Below, piece by piece: positions 1-7,558 of a DNA stretch of 64,000 bases; position 1 is the first letter of the stretch, and the number at the start of each line of letters is the position of its first letter. The notes beneath the pieces are model-generated. The model was given only the letters and a program-made list of their open reading frames with translations. It had not been told where the DNA came from and searched no databases. The position numbers and the translations under genes are program-made. Location: contig NZ_AZRL01000021.1 in the NCBI RefSeq assembly GCF_002895525.1, forward strand, positions 141,697 to 205,696, in the 5' to 3' direction. The stretch is from Petrotoga olearia DSM 13574. Lineage in GTDB: Bacteria; Thermotogota; Thermotogae; Petrotogales; Petrotogaceae.

Positions 1-198
1 TTTTTGATCGATTTTTATTGTTCCCTCTGTAATATCTTCCAACCCTGCAATCATCCTTAAAGTAGTTGTTTTTCCACATCCAGAAGGACCAAGGAGCACA
101 AGAAACTCCTTATCTTCTATTTCGAAATTTACATCTTTTACTGCGTGAAATCCATTTGGATAAACCTTGTTAACCTTTTCTAATAAAACTTGAGCCAT
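1..198 (-). CDS. Sugar ABC transporter ATP-binding protein (MsmX/UgpC type), N-terminal fragment
   Basis: Only the first 66 codons are in the window; the gene runs off the left edge. The protein begins [20 protein letters not shown] and carries a Walker A motif ([10 protein letters not shown]) near residues 37-46, followed by [15 protein letters not shown], which is typical of the shared ATPases that energise carbohydrate ABC importers (MsmX, UgpC, MalK). It would hydrolyse ATP on the cytoplasmic face of a sugar permease pair. The ATG at 198-196 is preceded by a strong GGAGGTG. The partner permeases are not visible at this end; the sugar transporter at 44-47 kb lacks its own ATPase and could share this one, which is inference only. 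Confidence 0.9.
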   Translation of the reverse strand, partial: MAQVLLEKVNKVYPNGFHAVKDVNFEIEDKEFLVLLGPSGCGKTTTLRMIAGLEDITEGTIKIDQK

Positions 199-255
199 TA
201 AAAAAACACCTCCATCTTTTAATTTTTTTCTGTCTTTAATAACACTAAAACTTGT

Positions 256-285
256 GTTAGCGCCCCTTCGCCCCGCAGCCCACCC
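256..285. repeat. GC-rich repeat, family A (copy 1)
   Basis: The sequence GCGCCCCTTCGCCCCGCAGC with flanking GTTA and CCACCC stands out from the AT-rich surroundings. Near-identical copies lie at 10803-10828, 11003-11031 and 20595-20624, with shortened ones at 57594-57609 and 63978-64000. All are in the same orientation. Confidence 0.75.
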
Positions 286-343
286 ATAAGGAAAAAAGAG
301 TCTATACCATTTACCTCAGAGTTAACCAAAAAGAATGATGAAC

Positions 344-607
344 TCAGTAATCAAAATCCTTAAAAAAATCCTTAATTCGCTGATATTCTTCCACATTTTC
401 TACCTCAAAAAGGGAAATATCTCTAACTTCATCGACAAAATCCATGAGTTTTACAAATTTGTCATAGTTTAATAAAACAACCTTTGGCAAACCGTTTTTG
501 GTTATCACAATGTCTTTATTTTCCACTTCATCAACAACTTGAGATAATTTTGCTTTCGCTTCAGCTAAACTATAAAAGGTAAAGTCTTTTAAATACATTT
601 TTTTCAC
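344..607 (-). CDS. Phd/YefM-family antitoxin, apparently without a toxin partner
   Basis: 87 residues with the Phd/YefM fold signature: a start of the type FYSLAEAKAKLSQVVDEV, then DIVITKNGLPKVVLLNYDKFVKL (the beta strand plus 'G-P-V-V-L' motif that binds operator DNA), and an acidic C-terminal tail that would normally neutralise a RelE- or Doc-type toxin. The ATG at 607 follows AAGGAGTG. No toxin ORF is found on either side: the downstream 145 bp hold only repeat A and the ABC gene start, and the upstream gene is a radical SAM protein. It has a consensus promoter overlapped by a perfect palindrome, so it is probably expressed and self-repressed. It may be a remnant of a TA module or a stand-alone repressor. 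Confidence 0.85.
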   Translation of the reverse strand: MKKMYLKDFTFYSLAEAKAKLSQVVDEVENKDIVITKNGLPKVVLLNYDKFVKLMDFVDEVRDISLFEVENVEEYQRIKDFFKDFDY

Positions 608-610
608 TCC

Positions 611-648
611 TTGACTATAATTATAGTCAATTTATTCTAATATGTCAA
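611..648 (-). promoter_or_regulatory. Promoter and palindromic operator of the Phd/YefM gene
   Basis: On the minus strand TTGACA (648-643) is spaced exactly 17 bp from TATAAT (625-620), a perfect consensus promoter. The -10 is embedded in the perfect 20-bp palindrome TTGACTATAATTATAGTCAA (611-630), a natural operator for a dimeric antitoxin. The predicted start leaves only a very short leader before the ribosome binding site. Confidence 0.8.
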
Positions 649-714
649 GGTACGGAATTCAAAGATTTTCTGGCGTAATCAATTCTAAAAGTCTCTAATA
701 CTTAATAATCTCAA

Positions 715-2061
715 CTAATCGGAATATTTGGATTTTGTATATCTTTTAACTTCTTCAAGATCTTCAATAGATAGGCCAAAATTGGACCAATAAGGAATAA
801 TGGTGTTATTTAGAAGCAAAGGATCTATGTTTGGAGATATAACATTTTTTTTAATAAGTTCATTGTATTCAACGGTTCCAGGAATTGGAGTAAATTCGTT
901 TAAATTCACCCTTATTCCGAGTGAATGACAGAAGTCTACAGCTTGTATTACATTTTCCTTATCTTGAAAGGGTAGATTCACTAACACGTAAGCATAAACA
1001 TCATTCATATCAAAACCAGCATTTTTTAGAGACGTAACTGCTTTTACAAGATCTTCATTAGTTACCTTAAATCCTGTCCCTTTTTGAATATTAAAATCGT
1101 AGCTTTCATACCCTAATTTTATGGTCCTAAAATTTGCTTTTTTCAATAACAAGGCTATTTCATCATCAATACGTCGAGCATGTATACCATTGGGCAAATG
1201 ATATCGAACGTTAAAGGTAGATAAGGCTTTCAACAATTCTTTAATATCTTTTCTTAATAAGAACGCATCGTCGAAAAAAACGACATCTTTTACATAGGGC
1301 CTTTTTTTGAGAATATACTCTATGTTATTAATTATTTTGTCAATACTTCTATATTGAAATTTCCACATCTTAGGAGTTACACAATACGTACAATGAAAGG
1401 GACAACCTACGGAAGAAATTAATACAACATAAGTGAGATAGGAATCATAAAAATCATAGGTGAGATCAATTTCTTCAAACCAGTTGAAGTTATTTAATTT
1501 TGTAAGTTCCTCGTTTAGCAATTCCAAAACTTTCTTTAAAGGAAATATCCCAGTACCTGGAAAGATATTGACTTTAAATTTGGAAAAATTATTTTCTGCA
1601 TGTTCTGTATACAAGGTGGAATAAACACCACCTAAAAAAATAGGAGTTGATGGAAAGATATTTCTCAAAATTTCGATAGTTTTTTCTCCACCGTAGTACC
1701 AGTATGTTAAGGTAATTCCCACTAAGATTGCATCAATTTTATTCTGTTTGTTTATTGTTTCTAACTTACTTTCAAACAATTTTAAAGGCAACCCGTACCT
1801 TTTGAATTTTCTTGGGATATTCTTTAATATTGCTGGCTTTTCAACACTTTCATTATAAAATTTACCAGTTCCGTACTTCTTATCTTTTGGGGGCGATTTT
1901 GCGATTAAATCTTTATCATGCCTGTCTAACAAATCAACAAAGGTGACATTGTGACCTAAATAAGTAAGTACCTCACTTATGTATAACAACCCTAAGGGTT
2001 TAAGCCAAAAATCATATGCGGCAAAATCGTAGATCCAAGGATTAACAACCAAGAAGTTCAA
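715..2061 (-). CDS. B12-binding-domain radical SAM protein, function unknown
   Basis: 448 residues. The N-terminal part (about 1-170) looks like a cobalamin-binding Rossmann domain (YISEVLTYLGHNVTFVDLLD, then VGITLTYWYYGGEKTIEILR). The radical SAM core follows, with the cluster motif CPFHCTYC (Cx3Cx2C) around residues 219-226, and ends in a TIM-barrel segment with NEFTPIPGT. Such proteins use cobalamin and S-adenosylmethionine for methylations or rearrangements; the substrate cannot be told from the sequence. The start is TTG at 2061 behind GGAGG with 7-base spacing. It lies 11 bp downstream of coaX and is probably cotranscribed with it. This family is often annotated only as B12-binding radical SAM. 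Confidence 0.85.
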   Translation of the reverse strand: MNFLVVNPWIYDFAAYDFWLKPLGLLYISEVLTYLGHNVTFVDLLDRHDKDLIAKSPPKDKKYGTGKFYNESVEKPAILKNIPRKFKRYGLPLKLFESKLETINKQNKIDAILVGITLTYWYYGGEKTIEILRNIFPSTPIFLGGVYSTLYTEHAENNFSKFKVNIFPGTGIFPLKKVLELLNEELTKLNNFNWFEEIDLTYDFYDSYLTYVVLISSVGCPFHCTYCVTPKMWKFQYRSIDKIINNIEYILKKRPYVKDVVFFDDAFLLRKDIKELLKALSTFNVRYHLPNGIHARRIDDEIALLLKKANFRTIKLGYESYDFNIQKGTGFKVTNEDLVKAVTSLKNAGFDMNDVYAYVLVNLPFQDKENVIQAVDFCHSLGIRVNLNEFTPIPGTVEYNELIKKNVISPNIDPLLLNNTIIPYWSNFGLSIEDLEEVKRYTKSKYSD

Positions 2062-2072
2062 ATCGTTGCCTC

Positions 2073-2843
2073 CTATCGCAATTTTCTAATTTCTCTTGAA
2101 TAATATAATATTCCCTTTAATGTTAAATAAGGATCGTAATGTTTGAAAATAGATGTTTTAGTTGAGATAAAACTCGTATCTCCTCCTGTCGCCACAACAA
2201 CAAAATCTCTCTTTCTTTCCTGTTTTATTTCGTATATAAGTCTCTCTATCCCATATAAAGTTGTTTTTATTACTCCTATTTGAATGTTGTCGACAGTATT
2301 TTTCCCCAAATGGTATTCAGGAACCTTTATCTCTACCTTCGGAAGTTGAGCGGTTCTTGAAAACAATGAGCTTATGGCTGTCTTAAATCCGGGAATTATC
2401 GCCCCACCTACAAAATTACCCCCCTCTAAAACATCGACGGTTATAGCTGTCCCAAAATCTAGAGCAATTACGTTATCGCCATACTCTTCTTTACATGCGA
2501 TAACGTTACATATTCTATCTGCGCCAATTTCTTTGGGATAATCTACTAAATATGCTATATTATTAATTTTATTATTGGTACTAACAAAAACACTTTCAAC
2601 ATTAAAATATTTTTTTAGCATCTGTTCTAAAATAAAGTTAACATTAGGAACCACTGAAGATATGCCAGCCAATGTTATCTTATTTAGATCAATCTTTGTA
2701 CGATTTAACAAATTTGATATGACTACAAATAACACATCCTCTGATTCAAAACTACTCGGGCCAATTCTCCAAGTCAAAAACTTACCATCTTCATGTACTC
2801 CCAACATTGTATAAGAGTTGCCAACATCAAATAAAATTTCCAT
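2073..2843 (-). CDS. coaX: Type III pantothenate kinase
   Basis: 256 residues, the normal length. It phosphorylates pantothenate with ATP in the first step of coenzyme A synthesis. The ASKHA-fold motifs of CoaX are present: FDVGNSYTMLGV at the start (phosphate 1 motif), GADRICNVIACKEEY near residues 103-117, ALDFGTAITVDVL (catalytic Asp region) and GGAIIPGF. The ATG at 2843 is preceded by GGAAGG. Upstream lies a tandem GC-rich repeat (2864-2913) that separates it from sua5; both genes are on the same strand and may share a transcript. CoaX enzymes need a monovalent cation and are not feedback inhibited by CoA, as known for the family. Confidence 0.95.
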   Translation of the reverse strand: MEILFDVGNSYTMLGVHEDGKFLTWRIGPSSFESEDVLFVVISNLLNRTKIDLNKITLAGISSVVPNVNFILEQMLKKYFNVESVFVSTNNKINNIAYLVDYPKEIGADRICNVIACKEEYGDNVIALDFGTAITVDVLEGGNFVGGAIIPGFKTAISSLFSRTAQLPKVEIKVPEYHLGKNTVDNIQIGVIKTTLYGIERLIYEIKQERKRDFVVVATGGDTSFISTKTSIFKHYDPYLTLKGILYYSREIRKLR

Positions 2844-2863
2844 TTTTAACCCTTCCTTTCTTT

Positions 2864-2913
2864 ACCTTGACCCCGTTCGGGGAGTTCTCCTTGAACCCCC
2901 TTCGGGGCGTTTC
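2864..2913. repeat. GC-rich palindromic repeat, family C, tandem pair
   Basis: Two units about 24 bp apart, each built on CCTTGA-CCCCnTTCGGGG-nGTTTC (2865-2887 and 2888-2913). Each contains a small inverted repeat, CCCCG/CGGGG. An almost identical tandem pair lies inside purD at 4921-4969. This one fills the sua5-coaX spacer. Confidence 0.8.
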
Positions 2914-2914
2914 T

Positions 2915-3949
2915 TTATTTTATCTTGTAAGATGCCTTTCTTAGACGGTTCATAACTGCTATACCTATGCCTTTGTCTTCTATACCTTCGATAATCATAG
3001 CATCAACTTTTTCATCGTATTGTCTCAACATTTCAAAAAGTTTCACAGCAAATTCATAATAATTTGTTTCACTACCTATAGTGTCAAAATTAATATTATG
3101 TTTTTTATAATAGTCAACATGTTCTTTTAAGCATAGAACTATTGGATTTTTATAGTTTTTTACTTCTTCTAAAACTTTCTTCACCATAGTATTTGCATCA
3201 TCATGTTCAACCAAAATAACAGGGGTGTTAGGAGCATAATGTCGGTACTTCATACCTGGAGATTTTATATAATCTGGTTCTGTTTTTCCATATGCAAATT
3301 CTGGAATAGTAATATCTCCAAAAATTTCTTTTAATTTTTCGGGTGGAATGGGACCTGGACGTAATATTATTGGTATCTTTCCCTGAGTTAAATCAATTAT
3401 TGTCGATTCAACTCCAAACTCTACCTTACCTCCAATTATTATGTAATCAACTTTCCCAAACATATCTTTTAAAACATGTTCCGACATTGTTGGACTAGGT
3501 TTACCTGAAACATTAGCGCTTGGTGCAGCTATTGGGACGTCAGCGTATTCTATCAATTTTAAGGCTACAGGATGGGCTGGCATTCTTATGGCAATAGTAT
3601 CTTTTCCTGCTGTCACAATATCTGGAACGATCCCCCTTTTCTTTAACACAAAAGTAATTGGACCTGGCAATAATCTTTCTATTTTTTCTAAAAGAGTATA
3701 AGAAATATAAGTGTACTCTAAAAAAGATTTAACATTCGATACATGAAGGATTAAAGGATTGTCGTAAGGTCTTCCTTTTGCCTCAAAAATCTTTTTTACA
3801 GCATTTTCTGACAGACCATTTGCTCCCAAACCATAAACCGTTTCGGTAGGAAAGACAACTGTTTTATCCTCTTTTATCGCTTGAGCAGCTTCTTTAATTT
3901 TCTCTTCTTCGATATTTAATGGATCCACTTCAATAACTTTGGTTTCCAT
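2915..3949 (-). CDS. L-threonylcarbamoyladenylate synthase (Sua5, two-domain)
   Basis: Makes threonylcarbamoyl-AMP from threonine, bicarbonate and ATP, the first step of tRNA t6A37 modification. Residues 1-200 form the YrdC domain (VVFPTETVYGLGANGLSENA, FEAKGRPYDNPLILHV, AAPSANVSGKPSPT, STIIDLT). The linker KSPGMKYRHYAP is the Sua5 signature, and a C-terminal Sua5 domain follows, so this is the long Sua5 rather than the short TsaC form. The ATG at 3949 follows AAAGGAGAATTCATT; an upstream in-frame extension to 4006 has no ribosome binding site and is not conserved in character, so I chose 3949 (344 residues). Confidence 0.93.
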   Translation of the reverse strand: METKVIEVDPLNIEEEKIKEAAQAIKEDKTVVFPTETVYGLGANGLSENAVKKIFEAKGRPYDNPLILHVSNVKSFLEYTYISYTLLEKIERLLPGPITFVLKKRGIVPDIVTAGKDTIAIRMPAHPVALKLIEYADVPIAAPSANVSGKPSPTMSEHVLKDMFGKVDYIIIGGKVEFGVESTIIDLTQGKIPIILRPGPIPPEKLKEIFGDITIPEFAYGKTEPDYIKSPGMKYRHYAPNTPVILVEHDDANTMVKKVLEEVKNYKNPIVLCLKEHVDYYKKHNINFDTIGSETNYYEFAVKLFEMLRQYDEKVDAMIIEGIEDKGIGIAVMNRLRKASYKIK

Positions 3950-4111
3950 AATGAATTCTCCTTTTTCTTTCGACAAATAGAAAAGTCTCCAACTTATATT
4001 ATACAAGAAAACATCGAAAAAGTGAAATAATCGATTATAATGAGCTCTAATCTCTGTTAAATGTCTCTAAATACAAATATTTACCATTTTACTAAGTAAT
4101 TAGAAAAAATG

Positions 4112-4120
4112 TGATATAAT
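4112..4120 (+). promoter_or_regulatory. Extended -10 promoter for the 4154 gene
   Basis: TG-A-TATAAT at 4112-4120, 33 bp upstream of the ATG, with no good -35 box. This extended -10 form recurs in front of many genes in the window. Confidence 0.55.
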
Positions 4121-4153
4121 TCAACAAAAGTGGGATAAAAAGGGGGATTTTAA

Positions 4154-4504
4154 ATGGCCTCTAGAAAGACCATGTTGGAAGAAATAATAAATGAAATAAA
4201 CAAAAAAGAAAAAGCGTTGGATGACTCGCTAAAAACCGATGATTTTGGGACTTTCTCAAAATTGTTAGAAGAAAGATTTGAATTACTTAAACAATTAGAA
4301 CCATTTAAAACTGAAACCTCCGTGAAAAATATCATAGAAAACATCTTAAAAAAAGACTCTGAACGTTCAAAAAGCATAGAAGAAAAGATGAAAAAAATCA
4401 AAGGCGACCAATTTAACGTACAGGTGAGTAAAAAAGCTATGAAAAAGGGATATCTAAAGGTCGAAGAATCCTTAAGCCGTCATAAAATTAACAAAAGCGG
4501 CTAA
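4154..4504 (+). CDS. Small coiled-coil protein, possibly a FliT/FlgN-like flagellar chaperone
   Basis: 116 residues, very rich in Lys and Glu, predicted helical throughout. The central segment FSKLLEERFELLKQLEPFK resembles the 'eR..LL..L' helix of FliT/FlgN-type export chaperones, and the basic tail (KKAMKKGYLKVEESLSRHK) is solvent-like. This similarity is weak and by eye only. The ATG at 4154 follows AAAGGGGGATTTTAA. It is the only plus-strand gene in this stretch, has its own promoter, and converges on purD with just 7 bp between the stop codons. Function is unknown. Confidence 0.6.
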   Translation: MASRKTMLEEIINEINKKEKALDDSLKTDDFGTFSKLLEERFELLKQLEPFKTETSVKNIIENILKKDSERSKSIEEKMKKIKGDQFNVQVSKKAMKKGYLKVEESLSRHKINKSG

Positions 4505-4511
4505 ATTCTAA

Positions 4512-5798
4512 CTAGAGATCTTTTCTATAGTACTTTGATTTAAAATGTACTTTTTCAACTTCATCATAAACAATTTTTCGTACCTCTTCTAAGGTATCTG
4601 CCTTATTTACTATCGATAGTACCCTACCACCATCGGTAAGTAAATTCTCACCATCTTTTTTAACGCCGGAATAAAAGATCTTCGATGTTATTCCAGGTTT
4701 AATTGTGATTCTTTCACCTTTTGAATAGGAAAAAGGGTAACCGAAGCTACTAAGCACAAGACACAAAGAAAAACCATCATAAAACTCTATTTTGGTAGTG
4801 TTGACTCTTTCTTTTTCAATGGCGTTTATTATATCAATAAAATCAGATTTTAATAAATAAAGAATAGATTGGGCTTCAGGGTCTCCTAACCGCACGTTGT
4901 ATTCCAAAACATAGGGTTCATCCTTGACCCCGTTCGGGGTGTTTTTCCTTGACCCCGTTCGGGGTGTTTCTTCTTCTATTATTAATCCTATATACAAAAA
5001 TCCCTTATATAATAACCTCTCTTCTTTTAAACCTTTGACAGTTGGATTAACGATTTTTTGAAAGATTAACTCCATCACTTTTTCATCAATGTCAGGATGA
5101 GGTGTTATCGCTCCCATACCTCCGGTATTCGGGCCTTGATCATTTTCCAACAGTTTTTTATGATCCTTCGAAACAATAAAAAATGTATAATTTTCACCAT
5201 CCATCAACAAGAAAACAGAGGCTTCAAAACCTTTTAAGAATTTCTCAATAACAATTTTTTTACCAGATTCACCAAATTTTTCTTCTTTCATAAGTTCATT
5301 TATTGCTAGGAAAGAATCTTCGTAAGAATTACATATAAAAACACCTTTCCCTGAAGCTAAACCATCGGCTTTTATCACAAATGGATACGAAGCCTTCTTA
5401 GAATATTCAAGAGCATCTTTCAACTCAACAAATGTGTTAAAAGATGCTGTTTGAACGTTATGTCTTTTCATAAAACTCTTTGCGAATATCTTACTACTTT
5501 CTAATAGAGCAGCTTTTTGGTTGGGACCGATTATTTTTAAATTTGATTCCTCAAACTTATCAACTATTCCCCTTGCTAAATACTCTTCTGAGCCAACTAT
5601 GGTTATATCTATATTATTATTCTTAACAAAATTTATAATTTCTTCTATGGATTCTATTTTTACACATTCACATTTATTTTCTATAGATATACCATCGTTT
5701 CCAGGGGCTACAAACACCTTTTCTATATCTTTACTTTGTGACAACTTCCAAGCTATTGCATGTTCCCTGCCACCTTTGCCTACTACCAATACTTTCAT
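4512..5798 (-). CDS. purD: Phosphoribosylamine--glycine ligase
   Basis: Joins phosphoribosylamine and glycine with ATP (step 2 of IMP synthesis). ATP-grasp family; motifs seen are VVGKGGREHAIAWKL at the N terminus, FVIKADGLASGKGVFI, NTGGMGAITPHP and VLEYNVRLGDPEAQ. The ATG at 5798 follows GGAGGG. 428 residues, slightly long: residues about 276-292 (ETPRTGSRKNTPNGVKD) are encoded by a tandem GC-rich repeat (4921-4969) inserted in frame in the loop before EPYVLEYN, where other PurD proteins have only a short turn. It is the last gene of the pur operon, separated from purH by the diguanylate cyclase gene. Confidence 0.95.
   Translation of the reverse strand: MKVLVVGKGGREHAIAWKLSQSKDIEKVFVAPGNDGISIENKCECVKIESIEEIINFVKNNNIDITIVGSEEYLARGIVDKFEESNLKIIGPNQKAALLESSKIFAKSFMKRHNVQTASFNTFVELKDALEYSKKASYPFVIKADGLASGKGVFICNSYEDSFLAINELMKEEKFGESGKKIVIEKFLKGFEASVFLLMDGENYTFFIVSKDHKKLLENDQGPNTGGMGAITPHPDIDEKVMELIFQKIVNPTVKGLKEERLLYKGFLYIGLIIEEETPRTGSRKNTPNGVKDEPYVLEYNVRLGDPEAQSILYLLKSDFIDIINAIEKERVNTTKIEFYDGFSLCLVLSSFGYPFSYSKGERITIKPGITSKIFYSGVKKDGENLLTDGGRVLSIVNKADTLEEVRKIVYDEVEKVHFKSKYYRKDL
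4921..4969. repeat. Family C tandem repeat inside purD, in frame
   Basis: Two identical 24-bp units (4921-4944 and 4946-4969), 25 bp apart, each containing ACCCCGTTCGGGGT. They are read through in the purD frame; because the period is 25, the two units are translated in different phases (TPRTGSRK and NTPNGVKD). The total insert keeps the frame. Matches the intergenic pair at 2864-2913. Confidence 0.85.
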
Positions 5799-5836
5799 TA
5801 TTTTATTTCCCTCCCAACATCAAAAAGAAAGATCTA

Positions 5837-7492
5837 CTACACCATCAAATTACCTTTACCTTGTTTTTTTGATAAATACATTTTTCTGTCTGCAATTTCG
5901 ATGATCTCTTTATAACTATTAACTACTTCCTCACAAGTACTTAATCCCGCACTAAAACTTATCTTTGGTTCGAAATTTTGTGTTGCATCATAAATCCTTT
6001 CTACAATCTTTATACCAATCTCTGTTGAAATACCAGTCAATAAAATTATAAACTCGTCTCCACCATATCTATAAACCCTGTCTTTATTTCTGACAGTATT
6101 CAATATTAATTGAGAAAACTTTATAAGTATTTCGTCACCAAACTTATGACCATATTTGTCGTTTATATCCTTGAAATCATCCAGATCTATAAATACTGCA
6201 CAAATATTTTCTTTATTCTTTTCGAAATTGTCCAAATCATAAAATAATTTGGAATGATTAAAAAGTCCCGTTAAACTATCTCTATCAGCTTGATCTTTAA
6301 TCTCCATAAATTTTTGTGAATGCTCCAACGCCAGTGAAACTAACTGAGCGAAACCAGATAAAATGTTCAACTCTTCTTTAGAAGGTCTTAAATTATTCTC
6401 AGGTGAATCAAGAGATATATACCCTATAATGTTGTTTCTTTCATCTCTCAAAGCCAACAATAATAAATCATTAGGATCCCACAAATTTTGATTATCTTCT
6501 AAGTAATCTATACTCACTTCATCTCTAGGTTGAAAGGTATAAGTTTCGCTTATTTTATTAGCGTGAGGAATAAAGTAGGTATCTTTATAATTATACTTTT
6601 CGTCCATGAATTTAAGAATTTCAGATATAGGAACCTCTTGAGTTTTAATTTTTTCATACATTTCTTTTTTTAGTCCCCGCTGTGCTATTCTTTCAACTTT
6701 GTTACTCTTATAGTTAAACAAACTAATAAGAACATATGAGTAGCCCATATTTTTCTGCATTATTTCAGCTATTTGATCGAGAATTTTCTCTGAGGATACT
6801 TTCAAGGAAAGTTGCCTAATGACATTGCTTAAATTAACAATCACATCATTTAATTTTCTTATTCTTTGGGTTCTCAAAGCCAGATTTTTTTTATCGTTCC
6901 TTGTTTTGGCTATCAGATAAAAGAGGAGTAATATCAACAAATTCACAGAAATTATCATGTACTTAAAAGGAGAAAACTCAAACTGTAAATACAAATAAGA
7001 AAAAGGTAAAAGACTCAAAAAATAAAGGTATTCATACATAAACACCGAAAAATTAAAATTTTCCTTTCCTTCAACTATCAAGCTGTTAATAATTTTAGAA
7101 ATAGTCAAAAATAAAAATATAGAAAGAAAGGGATTAAATCTATAAGAAATCAGGGCCGATAGCGAATAGCTTGTTGAGAACACAAGAGCTCTATATATCT
7201 TCCTACTTATTTCTGGATGTTTGGTCTTACTGAAAAGAATGACTAAAGATGAAATTAAAATGTATTTAGGCCCCAACAAAAAAGCATATACAAAACCCAC
7301 GGTGTTAGAAACCAACCTATTACGGTCATTCCAATAAACCCTTATATTATCAGAAATAGCGGTTAACGCTATAACCATTAAAGTATCTATTAGAGCAATA
7401 TTTTTAAAGCTTGCATCTGGTAGTAAAAATAAAAGATAAAAAGAAAAAATAGTTATACACAGTAAAGTAAAAGTTTTGATTTTTACATTCAT
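5837..7492 (-). CDS. Membrane GAF-GGDEF diguanylate cyclase
   Basis: 551 residues. Residues 1-195 hold about six or seven hydrophobic membrane helices. A coiled stretch and a GAF-like domain follow (about 205-385; FAQLVSLALEHSQKF at its end), then a GGDEF domain (about 395-550). The active motif is intact (YRYGGDEFIILL), and RNKD five residues upstream is a standard inhibitory I-site, so it should make c-di-GMP from two GTP and be product inhibited. The ATG at 7492 has GGGTG at proper distance, but this sits in the arm of a 14-bp hairpin (7496-7532). An upstream GTG at 7501 is an alternative start. It lies between purH and purD and is probably transcribed with the purine operon. Confidence 0.88.
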   Translation of the reverse strand: MNVKIKTFTLLCITIFSFYLLFLLPDASFKNIALIDTLMVIALTAISDNIRVYWNDRNRLVSNTVGFVYAFLLGPKYILISSLVILFSKTKHPEISRKIYRALVFSTSYSLSALISYRFNPFLSIFLFLTISKIINSLIVEGKENFNFSVFMYEYLYFLSLLPFSYLYLQFEFSPFKYMIISVNLLILLLFYLIAKTRNDKKNLALRTQRIRKLNDVIVNLSNVIRQLSLKVSSEKILDQIAEIMQKNMGYSYVLISLFNYKSNKVERIAQRGLKKEMYEKIKTQEVPISEILKFMDEKYNYKDTYFIPHANKISETYTFQPRDEVSIDYLEDNQNLWDPNDLLLLALRDERNNIIGYISLDSPENNLRPSKEELNILSGFAQLVSLALEHSQKFMEIKDQADRDSLTGLFNHSKLFYDLDNFEKNKENICAVFIDLDDFKDINDKYGHKFGDEILIKFSQLILNTVRNKDRVYRYGGDEFIILLTGISTEIGIKIVERIYDATQNFEPKISFSAGLSTCEEVVNSYKEIIEIADRKMYLSKKQGKGNLMV

Positions 7493-7495
7493 ATT

Positions 7496-7532
7496 AATCA
7501 CCCATTTTTAGTATATCAAAAAATGGGTGATT
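7496..7532 (-). promoter_or_regulatory. Hairpin sequestering the ribosome binding site of the GGDEF gene
   Basis: AATCACCCATTTTT (7496-7509) and its exact complement (7519-7532) form a 14-bp stem with a 9-base loop. On the minus-strand transcript the 3' arm contains the GGGTGATT that serves as ribosome binding site, 3 bases before the ATG. There is no following U run, so it does not look like an ordinary terminator. It may limit translation or act as a temperature-sensitive switch. Confidence 0.6.
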
Positions 7533-7558
7533 TGTATACTACAAATTAAAAAAATTTA

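Noticed and set aside
4150..4401. Minus-strand ORF opposite the 4154 gene
   Set aside because: A low-complexity Phe/Ser-rich shadow of the coiled-coil gene with no ribosome site.
7496..7532. Terminator after purH
   Set aside because: The stem is not followed by a T run on either strand, and it covers the ribosome site of the next gene.
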